Below, in pieces: positions 1 to 8,566 of a DNA stretch of 64,000 bases. The stretch is from Veillonella sp. GTDB lineage: Bacteria > Bacillota > Negativicutes > Veillonellales > Veillonellaceae. The notes beneath the pieces were generated by a model. That model was given only the letters and a program-made list of their open reading frames with translations. It did no database searches and was not told where the DNA came from. The stretch lies in contig NZ_JBGKFB010000001.1 of the NCBI RefSeq assembly GCF_041333735.1, positions 1,870,501-1,934,500 on the forward strand, read 5' to 3'. Position numbers and translations under genes: made by a program. Positions within the stretch are counted from its first letter, which is position 1. The number at the start of each line of letters is the position of its first letter.

Positions 1-81
1 TATAGGACAATATTCTTTTAAGGTTCGTAAATTATGATTCTGTTCCTTAGCATCTAATTGCTCTTTAAAAAATTCGTACAT
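1..81 (-). CDS. bioF: 8-amino-7-oxononanoate synthase, N-terminal fragment (runs off left edge)
   Basis: Only the first 27 codons are in the window, reading leftward from an ATG at 81. The peptide starts MYEFFKEQLDAKEQNHNLR, which resembles the N-terminal helix of the BioF/KBL family of PLP-dependent alpha-oxoamine synthases. BioF condenses pimeloyl-CoA with alanine, the step directly after BioW. The start lies one base past the bioW stop, so translational coupling in a biotin operon is likely. The assignment rests on this short match plus context; another aminotransferase-fold enzyme is possible but less likely. Confidence 0.7.
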   Translation of the reverse strand, partial: MYEFFKEQLDAKEQNHNLRTLKEYCPI

Positions 82-82
82 G

Positions 83-814
83 TTATCTCCGTTGAACAAG
101 TACAGGAGCACTCTCCAAATACTCGATTACACTTTCACTATCTATATCAGACCGTACAAAGAAAACCCGTCCCCCTATATTAGACCCTAATTCTTTCATA
201 TGAGGAATTCGATGATATACACCATTACAAGCCACATAGCCTACTGTATAATCTGGATCATCAGACCAACATAATTCACCAACAACACCCTCTGCGGATT
301 GAACCTTAGAGGCCAATACTAAAGCCTCCCTCATATGTTCATTGTCACCTAATGCATGAGAGTCAAAGGAGTCCATATGACTCACACGTACACCGCGATT
401 GCCTTCATCTAAGCGTTCACCCGAAATAGCATCCACTAACATAGCGCCGCGCATGGATCTATCTAAATTTTTTAACATACCGATAGCTTTTCTAACAGCA
501 GTTTCAGTAATAGTGGTACCTTGTAAAAGTTCCGTTGCCAATTGATGGGATTCAGGAATGCTACCAGTTTTATGTTCCTCTACCCTTAGACAGTCTATAT
601 AGGAAATCTTCTCCTGTGGAATTAAATCTACTGTAATATTTATAAAATCAGCAGTTCCTTTGCTGTGATGCAGTGCACGTTCAGCTAAGGATTGTGCTAT
701 AGCTCCAACTTCCTCTAATTTTACGATACGCTCTGCACCAGAAATATGGTGGCCCCCTTTTTCATGGGGACCACCTTGCGCTGCACGCATGCGTACACTA
801 TATAATTCATTCAT
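83..814 (-). CDS. bioW: 6-carboxyhexanoate--CoA ligase (pimeloyl-CoA synthetase)
   Basis: BioW activates pimelate with ATP and CoA to give pimeloyl-CoA, the entry to biotin synthesis in organisms that start from free pimelate. The 243-residue product resembles Bacillus BioW (about 259 aa) along its whole length: YSVRMRAA at 5-12, HISGAERI at 23-30, RGAML at 122-126, GVRVSHMDS at 141-149 and ELCWSDDPDYTVGYVA at 180-195. Its start overlaps the stop of the upstream membrane gene by one base (TAATG) and bioF follows after one base, so the three genes form one tight operon. The BirA-type operator upstream of the operon implies repression by biotin. Confidence 0.93.
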   Translation of the reverse strand: MNELYSVRMRAAQGGPHEKGGHHISGAERIVKLEEVGAIAQSLAERALHHSKGTADFINITVDLIPQEKISYIDCLRVEEHKTGSIPESHQLATELLQGTTITETAVRKAIGMLKNLDRSMRGAMLVDAISGERLDEGNRGVRVSHMDSFDSHALGDNEHMREALVLASKVQSAEGVVGELCWSDDPDYTVGYVACNGVYHRIPHMKELGSNIGGRVFFVRSDIDSESVIEYLESAPVLVQRR

Positions 815-1314
815 TATGATACCTTACCTTTTATAATATTATTTTGATGTGCATGGCTGTGAATTTTACGGAATACTTTTACAAATACTGGAGCCATAAT
901 GACTGTAAAAATCATGCCAGGTACTGCTAATGCAACCATAGGTAATGCGGCTTTACCAATATATACGGACAAGGTTAACCGCGCTAAGGCAGATGCAATT
1001 GGACCTGAAATCATAATACCGATTAAGTGATTATGGCACATCCAAAGGATTAAACCTACAATAAGACGGAATTGCATAGCAATCATAACATTTAATATAG
1101 TTTGAGTACCTAGCGCTAAGCCGATTAAACTAGATAGACATCCACTAATAATATACTTCTTAAATCCGAATACAGCACATATTGCTACCGCCAACGGGGC
1201 CGATAATTGAAACTCTATACCTGGAATGACATTAGGTATTTTAATAGCCCCTAATACAGTAATCATAGCAGTTAAAATAGCGACCTCAGTAATGTACCGA
1301 ATGTTCTGATTCAT
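814..1314 (-). CDS. ECF-type transporter S component-like membrane protein of the biotin operon
   Basis: A 166-residue hydrophobic protein with about five or six membrane segments and a short charged His/Lys-rich tail, the size and style of ECF transporter substrate-binding (S) subunits. It is first in an operon with bioW and bioF and sits behind a BirA-type operator, which ties it to biotin or a precursor. I do not see the usual BioY signature, so it may be a different S family. Pimelate, the BioW substrate, is a plausible cargo, but that is inference from context. No ECF A or T subunit is in the window; group II S components share these. Shine-Dalgarno: GAGGAG about nine bases before the ATG. 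Confidence 0.6.
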   Translation of the reverse strand: MNQNIRYITEVAILTAMITVLGAIKIPNVIPGIEFQLSAPLAVAICAVFGFKKYIISGCLSSLIGLALGTQTILNVMIAMQFRLIVGLILWMCHNHLIGIMISGPIASALARLTLSVYIGKAALPMVALAVPGMIFTVIMAPVFVKVFRKIHSHAHQNNIIKGKVS

Positions 1315-1368
1315 GATGTTTCTCCTCTACTTAGAAAATGTCAACCACAAACACGACTCTTTGTTTAC

Positions 1369-1397
1369 ATTATAAATTCAATATACATATTTATCAA
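1369..1397 (-). promoter_or_regulatory. Sigma-70 type promoter of the biotin operon
   Basis: On the minus strand, TTGATA (1397-1392), a 17-base spacer and TATAAT (1374-1369), about 55 bases before the S-component start. The -35 box lies inside the proximal arm of the BirA-like inverted repeat, so repressor binding would block polymerase. Confidence 0.8.
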
Positions 1398-1424
1398 CTA
1401 AAAATACAGAGTAAGTTGACAAAT
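1389..1424. promoter_or_regulatory. BirA-type biotin operator
   Basis: Inverted repeat ATTTATCAACT (1389-1399) and AGTTGACAAAT (1414-1424) with a 14-base spacer. Arms match at 10 of 11 positions. Arm sequence and spacing fit the known BirA operator pattern (TTGTnAACn, about 14-16 bases, nGTTnACAA). It overlaps the -35 box of a promoter serving bioW, which gives independent support from the pathway. BirA itself is not in the window. Confidence 0.8.
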
Positions 1425-1429
1425 ATCAC

Positions 1430-1460
1430 AAAAAAAAATCGAGCCATTATGACTCGATTT
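1430..1460 (-). terminator. Intrinsic terminator after smpB
   Basis: AAATCGAG/CTCGATTT perfect 8-bp stem, 9-base loop, followed on the minus strand by a run of eight T (1438-1431). It ends the secG-rnr-smpB transcript before the biotin promoter. Confidence 0.85.
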
Positions 1461-1467
1461 CTTTATT

Positions 1468-1938
1468 TTAATATTTTTGTTGTTCTTTAAGTCTCTTAGC
1501 AATATCTCGCTTAGCATCGCGTTCTGCCATATCTTGACGCTTATCATACAGCTTTTTACCAGTTACAAGACCAACGGTTACCTTTACATAACCATGACTG
1601 AAATGGAAATTGAGCGGCACTAAAGAGAATCCTTTCTCCTTAACCTGAGCATGCAGTTTATTGATTTCAGATTTATGCATCAACAATTTGCGAGTTCGTT
1701 CAGGTTCATGATTAAAACGATTTCCCTGTTCGTATGGGCTGATATGAACGCCATACAACAAAAGCTCGCCTTTATCAATACGACAAAAGCTATCCTTTAA
1801 GTTCAGTTTACCTTGGCGTATGGATTTAATTTCAGTACCTGTCAAAGCAATGCCTGCTTCATAAGTTTCATGAATATTAAAATCATGACGGGCCTTACGA
1901 TTATCAGCAATAAGAGATGGACTAGATTGTTTTGCCAT
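1468..1938 (-). CDS. smpB: SsrA-binding protein SmpB
   Basis: SmpB binds tmRNA and delivers it to stalled ribosomes for trans-translation. The 156-residue product has the family's normal length, the conserved core ALTGTEIKSIRQGKLNLKDSF near 31-51 (given here in parts: GTEIKSIR, NLKDSF), the HISPYEQGNRFNH segment, and the basic C-terminal tail (DAKRDIAKRLKEQQKY) that occupies the mRNA channel. It follows rnr by 8 bases; the rnr stop codon lies within its ribosome binding region (GAGGTATAT before ATG). RNase R degrades mRNAs released by trans-translation, so the pairing is functional. No tmRNA gene was seen nearby. Confidence 0.95.
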   Translation of the reverse strand: MAKQSSPSLIADNRKARHDFNIHETYEAGIALTGTEIKSIRQGKLNLKDSFCRIDKGELLLYGVHISPYEQGNRFNHEPERTRKLLMHKSEINKLHAQVKEKGFSLVPLNFHFSHGYVKVTVGLVTGKKLYDKRQDMAERDAKRDIAKRLKEQQKY

Positions 1939-1946
1939 ATATACCT

Positions 1947-4310
1947 CTATCGTTTACGTTTACTTTTAGATTTCTTAGATTGACTACGCTTAGTCGTTTT
2001 AGTAGACTTCTTACGACTTGATTTACCTTTACTAGATTTTTTACTGAAAGCATCGTATCTAGAATGACCAGATTTATTACTATCACGTCGTGAAGATTTT
2101 TTACTGGATTTGCCTGAAGATTTACGATCTTTACGACTACCAAAGCTATCGCGACTAGTTGCATAGTCAGAACCATTGCGCAATTGTTCTTGTATAGCCA
2201 TTAGATTATTGACTTCACCTAGTACAAAGTCGATTTGTTTCTTTTCTACATCGGCTTTTACTAATGTAACAGTTACCTTTTCACCTAAATGATAGGTTTT
2301 ACCTGTTCTCTTGCCTACAAGCACAAAATGTTCTTCATCGAAGAAATAGTAATCATCGTTCATCATGCTCATATGCACAAGACCATCGATACCATTTTCT
2401 AGCTCTACAAACATCCCAAAGGATGTAATGCTAGAAATAGTTCCTTCAAAGACTTCTCCCACAAATGGAACCATATATTGCGTCTTTTTAAGATCTACCG
2501 TATCTCGTTCGGCCTCTGTAGCAACTTGTTCTTGTAAAGAAGAATGTTCTACAGCCCCCACCAAGAAGGCTTCATCTACATCGCGTTTAGAATAGTCATT
2601 TTTCCAATGCATATCCGCTTTTAAAAGGCGGTGAACCATTAAGTCAGGATATCGTCTAATAGGAGATGTGAAATGCGTATAACATGTAGATGCCAAGCCA
2701 AAATGACCCACATTGTTGGTACTATATTTAGCTTGCTGCATGGAACGCAAGGTCATAATTTGAGCTACTTGCTCAATATCTTGCCCTTTTACTACATCTA
2801 AGATTTTTTGGAAATCTCGTGGTGTCACACCATCAGTACTTAGAACTAGGTTTTGACCTAAATAATTAAGCACCTTTTGGAATAAATCTAGTTTTTCCTC
2901 ACTAGGATTCTCATGAATACGATATACCGATGTACGGTGTGTATGCTCTAAATGTGTAGCCACTGTTTCATTGGCAATGAGCATACATTCTTCGATAAGT
3001 CGTTCTGCCATGGTGCGATCTCGTTTTACGATGCGCAACGGTGTACCATCATGATCAAGTAATACCTTGTACTCAGGAAAATCAAAGTCCAATGCACCTC
3101 TACGACGACGCATTGCATTAAGAATTTTAGAGATTTCTGCTAAATCGCGAAGCATAGGCATAAAGTCTTGTAAATCGTCAGGAATAATATTTTCTTCCAA
3201 CGCCTTATACACTTCTTTATAGCTACAACGACGGCCTACATGGATAATAGATGGTCGAATACGATAATGTACAACCTTACCAGTATGATCAATTTCCATC
3301 ATACACGTCATGGCATAACGGTCTTCATGAGCATTTAAACTACAAATGCCATTGGATAAAACCTCTGGTAACATCGGTACTACTCTATCAACTAAATATA
3401 CAGATGTACCACGTTTGTAAGCCTCATTATCAATAGGTTGCCCAGATGTTACATAATGACTAACATCTGCAATATGTACACCTAATTCATAATTACCATT
3501 TGGCAATTTACGACCACTCACAGCATCATCTAAATCCTTTGCGTCTTCCCCATCGATAGTAACCATTTGTACATCACGAAGGTCCCAACGATCAGGATCC
3601 TCATGAATCACAGTATCAATTTTTTTGCTAGCTTTAATGACATCGTCTGGGAAATTAAATGGAATCTTATGATTCGCCATGATGCAGTTAATATCGAGGC
3701 CTACATCACCTTTATAGCCAAGAATTTCAGTAATAATACCTTCTGGCTTTTTATCACCTTCCGGCCATTTTGTAATTTTGACTAGTACCTTTGCGCCACT
3801 ACGTGCATCTAATGTATATTTTAAATCTACAAAGATATCGGTCCCTATACGCTCATCATCAGGGATAACAAAGCCAAAATGTTGTTGTCGGTCATAGGTA
3901 CCTACAATCGTTTTATTAGCTCGTTCAATAACATCAACGATGACGCCTTCTCGTTTATGCTTTGTATAGTTAGAAGGTACGACGCGAACTCGAACCTTAT
4001 CATTGTGCATAGCAGTCCCTTTATTTTGTTCTGCTACATATATATCTTCATCATCAGGCATGATCACAAAGCCATACGACTTACGATAGCCCTTATAAAT
4101 ACCTTCATATTCTTCATGTTGTTGTTCTGCATATTGATATACATCAGGTCGAGAAGATGTTAGCACCCCTTCTCGAGCAAGCATTTTGGCTGAACGAATA
4201 AACATCTCAAGATCCTTACCACCTCGAATGTGATTATCCATAGCAGCATCTTCAATATGATATGCATGTGGTTGTATAGATTTATAAAAGTCTAATACTT
4301 TCTTCTTCAA
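1947..4310 (-). CDS. rnr: Ribonuclease R (3'-5' exoribonuclease)
   Basis: A processive 3'-5' exoribonuclease of the RNB family that degrades structured RNA. The 787-residue protein has N-terminal cold-shock-like domains (about 70-200), the RNB active site with DGEDAKDLDD at 253-262, an S1 domain (around EGTISSITSFGMFVELENG) and a Ser/Lys/Arg-rich tail over roughly the last 60 residues, typical of RNase R. The start is TTG, not ATG: a near-perfect Shine-Dalgarno, AAGGAGGTGA, lies 4 bases upstream. Gene order secG-rnr-smpB is the same as in Bacillus. The low-complexity tail generates a spurious overlapping reading frame in another phase. Confidence 0.95.
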   Translation of the reverse strand: MKKKVLDFYKSIQPHAYHIEDAAMDNHIRGGKDLEMFIRSAKMLAREGVLTSSRPDVYQYAEQQHEEYEGIYKGYRKSYGFVIMPDDEDIYVAEQNKGTAMHNDKVRVRVVPSNYTKHKREGVIVDVIERANKTIVGTYDRQQHFGFVIPDDERIGTDIFVDLKYTLDARSGAKVLVKITKWPEGDKKPEGIITEILGYKGDVGLDINCIMANHKIPFNFPDDVIKASKKIDTVIHEDPDRWDLRDVQMVTIDGEDAKDLDDAVSGRKLPNGNYELGVHIADVSHYVTSGQPIDNEAYKRGTSVYLVDRVVPMLPEVLSNGICSLNAHEDRYAMTCMMEIDHTGKVVHYRIRPSIIHVGRRCSYKEVYKALEENIIPDDLQDFMPMLRDLAEISKILNAMRRRRGALDFDFPEYKVLLDHDGTPLRIVKRDRTMAERLIEECMLIANETVATHLEHTHRTSVYRIHENPSEEKLDLFQKVLNYLGQNLVLSTDGVTPRDFQKILDVVKGQDIEQVAQIMTLRSMQQAKYSTNNVGHFGLASTCYTHFTSPIRRYPDLMVHRLLKADMHWKNDYSKRDVDEAFLVGAVEHSSLQEQVATEAERDTVDLKKTQYMVPFVGEVFEGTISSITSFGMFVELENGIDGLVHMSMMNDDYYFFDEEHFVLVGKRTGKTYHLGEKVTVTLVKADVEKKQIDFVLGEVNNLMAIQEQLRNGSDYATSRDSFGSRKDRKSSGKSSKKSSRRDSNKSGHSRYDAFSKKSSKGKSSRKKSTKTTKRSQSKKSKSKRKR

Positions 4311-4330
4311 ATCTTCACCTCCTTATTCTG

Positions 4331-4360
4331 AAAAAAGAAAAAGCCTGCAAAGCAGGCTTT
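4331..4360 (-). terminator. Terminator or attenuator between secG and rnr
   Basis: AAAGCCTGC/GCAGGCTTT 9-bp stem with a 3-base loop, then TTTTTCTTTTTT on the minus strand. It lies after the secG stop and only a few bases before the rnr Shine-Dalgarno. With no room for a promoter between them, rnr is either fed by read-through or by an upstream promoter overlapping secG. Confidence 0.75.
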
Positions 4361-4365
4361 CATCA

Positions 4366-4611
4366 TTAGAATTGATTAATCATTGCCCCTAACACTAAGC
4401 TCAACACAGCAAAGATAATCCCCAATATAATCGTACATTTAGATAAGAAAGCGTCTAAACCGCGTTGCTTACCACCAAAAGAAGAGTCTGCCGCACCAGA
4501 AACAGCACCACCCATGCCTGCGTTTTTGCTATTCTGTGCAACAACTACTACGATTAATAAGATAGATACAATAACTTCTACAATCATTAAGAAATTTGTC
4601 ACGACTGTCAT
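4366..4611 (-). CDS. secG: Preprotein translocase subunit SecG
   Basis: Small membrane subunit of the SecYEG channel. The 81-residue protein has two hydrophobic segments (about 5-25 and 57-78) around the conserved loop with GAADSSFGGKQRGLDAFLSK, typical of SecG. Its start overlaps the sigH stop by four bases (ATGA), so translation is probably coupled to sigH. In Bacillus the position after sigH is taken by rpmG-secE; here secG-rnr-smpB follows instead. Confidence 0.93.
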   Translation of the reverse strand: MTVVTNFLMIVEVIVSILLIVVVVAQNSKNAGMGGAVSGAADSSFGGKQRGLDAFLSKCTIILGIIFAVLSLVLGAMINQF

Positions 4612-5282
4612 CCTTCCTGTGTGGCTCTTGGAGAATCCAAAACCCGATGTTCTAAATACTTCTCTAATTTACGTTTAACCCTTTGTAACGCATTGTCTAT
4701 AGATTTGACACTGCGATCTGTGACCTCAGCCATTTCTTGGTAAGAACGTCCGTCTAGATATCCTTCCAAGACCTCCCACTCGAGTTCACTTAAAATATGA
4801 CCAATATTACGCTCAATATCATCCAATTCCTCTTGGCTGATAATAAGATCCTCAGGATTGGTAACCTTTGCTGAGGATAGCATCTCGATCAACGTACGCT
4901 CTGATTCCTCTGTATATACCGGTTTATTTAACGATACATAGGAATTTAAAGGCGCATGTTTTTGTCTTGTTGCCGACTTAATAGCCGTAATAATTTGTCT
5001 AGTTATACAAAGCTCTGCAAAAGCTCTAAAGGACGCTAGCTTATCATGTTTAAAATCTCGCGTAGCCTTATAGAGGCCAATCATTCCTTCTTGAATGATA
5101 TCCTCACGATCAGCGCCTACTAAAAAGTAAGAGCGTGCCTTTGCACGAACAAAGTTTTTATATTTATTAACAATATAATCGATTGCAAACTCATTTTGCT
5201 CTTCTTGAGCTATGACCACAACTTGCTCATCAGTCATTTCTTTGAAATTGTAATCGGACTTGCGTGTATGAATGCTGTTCAT
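4608..5282 (-). CDS. sigH: RNA polymerase sigma factor SigH-type (Spo0H family)
   Basis: A 224-residue sigma-70 family factor of the SigH/Spo0H branch. The region NKYKNFVRAKARSYFLVGADREDIIQEGMIGLY is nearly that of Bacillus SigH, and the region 4 helix-turn-helix ends VKSIDNALQRVKRKLEKYLE. The start is set at the ATG at 5282 (MNSIHTRKSDYNF) because AAGGAGGAG lies 4 bases upstream; the reading frame is open 23 codons further, without support. The location after yacP is the conserved Firmicutes one. In Bacillus it drives stationary-phase and competence genes; the role in this organism is not shown by the sequence. Confidence 0.93.
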   Translation of the reverse strand: MNSIHTRKSDYNFKEMTDEQVVVIAQEEQNEFAIDYIVNKYKNFVRAKARSYFLVGADREDIIQEGMIGLYKATRDFKHDKLASFRAFAELCITRQIITAIKSATRQKHAPLNSYVSLNKPVYTEESERTLIEMLSSAKVTNPEDLIISQEELDDIERNIGHILSELEWEVLEGYLDGRSYQEMAEVTDRSVKSIDNALQRVKRKLEKYLEHRVLDSPRATQEG

Positions 5283-5354
5283 ATGCTCCTCCTTACAATT
5301 GAGCAGAAAAACCAATATATTCATTATACTGGAAGTATATGTGATTTTCAACTA

Positions 5355-5888
5355 TCAATGGCCACGGCGTAACTTCTCTAGCTTTTCAGCTACTTCAGGA
5401 GATAATAAACCTCCTACTTCATTACGTCGCAAGCTAAATTGATCTCGTCTATGTTCATGAGCGTATTGTAGTCGTTCCTCTTCCTTAGCCATGCGAATCA
5501 TATTTTGTAATTCTCGAGCTGGAATCCGTAAACCACCAGATCCGAGAATTTGATTTTGTTCAGCTCCATCAGAGGTTACAACATATACATTGGTATATTT
5601 GCCTTTCCGCAAAAATACCTCTCGTTCAATAAAGGAATCCGCCGTCTCTCCATCCTCAGTATAGACTTCAAGAAATCCGCTCGTAATAGCCTCTACAGAA
5701 CCGCCAGACTTTGTATATTTACCATCAAACACAAGGATAACTTCGTATCCCTTGAATTTTCCGTAGTTTAACAATCTATCTCTAAGCTCCATACGGGCAT
5801 GTTCTAATGACTCATGAGCCAATTTCTTTAGATGAGTCCAGGCGAATATCACATTATATCCATCTACAATTAAGATATCTTTTAACAT
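5355..5888 (-). CDS. yacP: NYN-domain endoribonuclease (YacP/Rae1 family)
   Basis: A 177-residue NYN/PIN-like nuclease. The start DILIVDGYNVIFAW carries the first catalytic aspartate and VFDGKYT the second, followed by the acidic ETADSFIEREV and VVTSDGAEQ segments of the family. The Bacillus homologue Rae1 cleaves mRNA in the ribosomal A site. It lies between rlmB and sigH with 2-4 base gaps, the conserved context, so it is translated with the rRNA methylase and the mini-RNase III. Confidence 0.9.
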   Translation of the reverse strand: MLKDILIVDGYNVIFAWTHLKKLAHESLEHARMELRDRLLNYGKFKGYEVILVFDGKYTKSGGSVEAITSGFLEVYTEDGETADSFIEREVFLRKGKYTNVYVVTSDGAEQNQILGSGGLRIPARELQNMIRMAKEEERLQYAHEHRRDQFSLRRNEVGGLLSPEVAEKLEKLRRGH

Positions 5889-5890
5889 AA

Positions 5891-6622
5891 TTATTTCGCT
5901 TGTCGTTGACGAACCGCTTCATACATAAGAACGGCGGCTGCAACAGATGCATTCAAAGAATTTAAATTCCCATACATAGGGATGGTAACGAGGAAATCAC
6001 AAGCCTCTTTCACAACGCGGCTAATGCCCTTACCTTCATTACCGATAACGATAACTGTAGGAATTGTCATATCCGCCTCGTATAAGGTACGATCACCTTC
6101 CATATGAGCGCCCATAACCCAAAAACCTTGTTTTTGAAGTTGTTTAATAGTTTGAGCTACATTCCCAACCTGTACAAGTGGAATTTGTTCAATAGCACCT
6201 GCCGATGTTTTAGCTACGGTAGCATTAATAGGAGCATTGTGACGCTTAGGAATGAGTACGGCCGTAGCCCCTACACATTCCGCAGTACGGATAATTGCGC
6301 CCATGTTATGTGGATCCTCAACACCATCTGTTAGGATAAGCAAAGGGACATCATGATTCGTCTCTTGTAGTACTTCACCGAGTTCCTTAAATTGAACAGC
6401 AGAAACAAGAGCAATAACACCTTGGTGTGGTACCTCTAAATCATATTTATTCATTTGTTTGATAGGTGTTGGACGCACTTCAATGCCTTGAGATTTAGCA
6501 AGGCCAACAATATCAGCTAGACCTGTTTTAACCTTATCTTCACTGACCATAATGCGCTGGATGGAACGACCACTTTTAAGGGCCTCTTTAACCGCATTGC
6601 GACCTACAATATAATTATCCAT
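5891..6622 (-). CDS. rlmB: 23S rRNA (guanosine-2'-O-)-methyltransferase RlmB (TrmH/SpoU family)
   Basis: A SpoU-class AdoMet methyltransferase that modifies a guanosine in the peptidyl transferase region of 23S rRNA. The 243-residue protein has an N-terminal substrate-binding domain (YIVGRNAVKEALKSG) and the knotted SPOUT domain with DPHNMGAIIRTAE near 102-114, VIGNEGKGIS near 192-201 and NLNSLNASVAAAV near 219-231, the three SpoU motifs. It is one base away from mrnC and 2 bases from yacP. Confidence 0.93.
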   Translation of the reverse strand: MDNYIVGRNAVKEALKSGRSIQRIMVSEDKVKTGLADIVGLAKSQGIEVRPTPIKQMNKYDLEVPHQGVIALVSAVQFKELGEVLQETNHDVPLLILTDGVEDPHNMGAIIRTAECVGATAVLIPKRHNAPINATVAKTSAGAIEQIPLVQVGNVAQTIKQLQKQGFWVMGAHMEGDRTLYEADMTIPTVIVIGNEGKGISRVVKEACDFLVTIPMYGNLNSLNASVAAAVLMYEAVRQRQAK

Positions 6623-6623
6623 A

Positions 6624-7100
6624 CTACATACCTCGTAGAGTTATTGAAAAGGCTTGCTTCATAACATCTTGTAAGCGCTCATCTTGACGCGTTTCATAAA
6701 GAAATCCAAGTACGGCTTCAAAGGCTGTACTACTACGATACTCTTGAACAGAACTACTTTTAGGCACATTTACATTACTATTTCTAGCACGTCTTGCAAT
6801 AGCTTGTTCTTGTTCTGTGAAAGTATCCTCTATTTCAAGCAATACCTTCGCTTGTGACTTAGCACAAATAAACTCAGTAACAATGGTGTGCAACACTTGT
6901 ACCTTGGATATATTCATTTGTACTACTCGTTCACGAACATACATGGAGTATACGGCATCGCCAATATAGGCAAGCATAACTGCATCTGCACTGAGGCACT
7001 CCTCAATAGTTCGTTTACGCAAACGAAGCGGCTCTTGTTCAAGAGCCGTCAACTTTTTTATTGCTTCATTCTTTAAGAATTGAAATTGTTTAAACTTCAC
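6624..7100 (-). CDS. mrnC: Mini-ribonuclease III
   Basis: A dimeric RNase III catalytic domain without a dsRNA-binding domain; in Bacillus it matures 23S rRNA ends. The conserved LAYIGDAVYSMYVRE carries the key aspartate, AKSQAKVL and RRARNSNVNVPKSSSVQEYRSSTAFEAVLGFLY are family hallmarks. I place the start at a GTG (7100) preceded by GGTGGA, giving 158 residues; the frame is open to a TTG at 7136 deep inside cysS, which has no ribosome binding site. The gene overlaps the cysS end by 11 bases. Confidence 0.9.
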   Translation of the reverse strand: MKFKQFQFLKNEAIKKLTALEQEPLRLRKRTIEECLSADAVMLAYIGDAVYSMYVRERVVQMNISKVQVLHTIVTEFICAKSQAKVLLEIEDTFTEQEQAIARRARNSNVNVPKSSSVQEYRSSTAFEAVLGFLYETRQDERLQDVMKQAFSITLRGM

Positions 7101-8538
7101 GTTTTTTCCACCGTGCACCTTGAGGGGAATCCTCAATGGTAATACCGATTTCAGCCAAACGATCGCGGATACAATCAGCTAATGCCCATTGTTTTTGATC
7201 GCGACATGCTTGACGTACAGACAAGATCACTTGCATTAATTCTTCATATTCAGCAGCGTTAGCACCTGTGTTGCCTTCCCATGCTTTTTCAAGAATACCA
7301 ATTACTTCTGTCATGAACTTGAAGATACGTTTTACTTCAGCAATAGCTTCTTGGCAAACAACACCTTCACGACCTGTTACAGCTTGATAGTAAATGTTGA
7401 TCTCTTTAGCAAGACCGAACATGCTAGATGTTGCTAACGCAGTATTGAAGTCATCGCTCATAGCTGCTTCGAATTCTTCTTCATACTCTTTAGCTTTTTC
7501 TAATAAGTGTTGCGCTTCATCACATGGACCTGGTTCACATTTTTCAAGGTACAATAGATTTTCAATAGCAGTGCTTAATCGTTCTAAAGATTTATTTGCT
7601 TCTTCTAAACGTTCATCAGAGAAATCTAATGGACTACGATAATGTGTACTCAACAAGAAGTAGCGCAATGCATCTGGACTATATTGTTCTAAAATATCTT
7701 TTACCAAGAAGAAGTTATTCAAGGATTTAGACATTTTTTCAGAATTAATAGTAATAAAACCATTGTGTAACCAATAGCGTACAGATGGATGTTGACCAGA
7801 ACAACCTTCAGATTGAGCAATTTCGTTTTCATGATGAGGGAAGATCAAATCGCTACCACCACCATGGAAGTCAAATTCTGTACCTAAATATTTTTGGCTC
7901 ATCGCAGAACATTCAATATGCCAGCCTGGACGACCGTTACCCCAAGGACTTTCCCAATATGGTTCACCTGGTTTTGCTGCTTTCCATAATGCAAAATCCA
8001 TAGGATTTTTCTTACGGCCATCAACTTCGATACGAGCACCGGCTTCCATATCATCTAATGTACGGCCAGATAACTCACCATAATGTTCAAATTTATCAAC
8101 GCTATAATATACATCGCCATCGAGTTCATAAGCATAGCCTTTTTCAATCAATGTAGAAATCATAGCGATAATGTCTTCGATATGTGTAGAAACACGAGGA
8201 TAAATATCAGCACGTTGTACACCAAGTGCATCCATTACTTCAAAATAGCTATCAATATAACGGTTTGCAATAGTATCCCAGGATACACCTTCACCATTAG
8301 ATGTATTGATGATCTTATCATCTACATCTGTAAAGTTTTGTACATATGTTACTTTATAGCCTACATGTTTCATATAGCGACGAATTACGTCCCATGTTAC
8401 GAATGGACGTGCATTGCCAATATGAGGATGGTTATATGGTGTAACACCACATACGTACATCTTTGCCTCACCTGGTGTTACAGGATTAAACACCTCTTTT
8501 TGGCGCGTCATAGTATTATAAACTGTAATTTCTCTCAT
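7090..8538 (-). CDS. cysS: Cysteine--tRNA ligase
   Basis: Class I aminoacyl-tRNA synthetase. The 482-residue product has the HIGH-type motif HIGN near 39-42, zinc ligands C30, the C of GWHIECSAM and the H/E of PHHENE, and the KMSKS loop EKMSKSLNNF. Start chosen at the ATG at 8538 (MREITVYN): GGAGG lies 10 bases upstream, and the open frame upstream runs through the T-box terminator hairpin, so it cannot be coding. Expression is controlled by the T-box leader just upstream. In Bacillus cysE precedes cysS; here it is missing. Confidence 0.95.
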   Translation of the reverse strand: MREITVYNTMTRQKEVFNPVTPGEAKMYVCGVTPYNHPHIGNARPFVTWDVIRRYMKHVGYKVTYVQNFTDVDDKIINTSNGEGVSWDTIANRYIDSYFEVMDALGVQRADIYPRVSTHIEDIIAMISTLIEKGYAYELDGDVYYSVDKFEHYGELSGRTLDDMEAGARIEVDGRKKNPMDFALWKAAKPGEPYWESPWGNGRPGWHIECSAMSQKYLGTEFDFHGGGSDLIFPHHENEIAQSEGCSGQHPSVRYWLHNGFITINSEKMSKSLNNFFLVKDILEQYSPDALRYFLLSTHYRSPLDFSDERLEEANKSLERLSTAIENLLYLEKCEPGPCDEAQHLLEKAKEYEEEFEAAMSDDFNTALATSSMFGLAKEINIYYQAVTGREGVVCQEAIAEVKRIFKFMTEVIGILEKAWEGNTGANAAEYEELMQVILSVRQACRDQKQWALADCIRDRLAEIGITIEDSPQGARWKKREV

Positions 8539-8566
8539 CGTTACCGATGCCTCCATGTTCGTAAAA

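Noticed and set aside
1922..2176. 84-codon minus-strand frame at the end of rnr
   Set aside because: It is an out-of-phase reading of the Lys/Ser-rich RNase R tail, low-complexity and dominated by Val/Asn/Leu.
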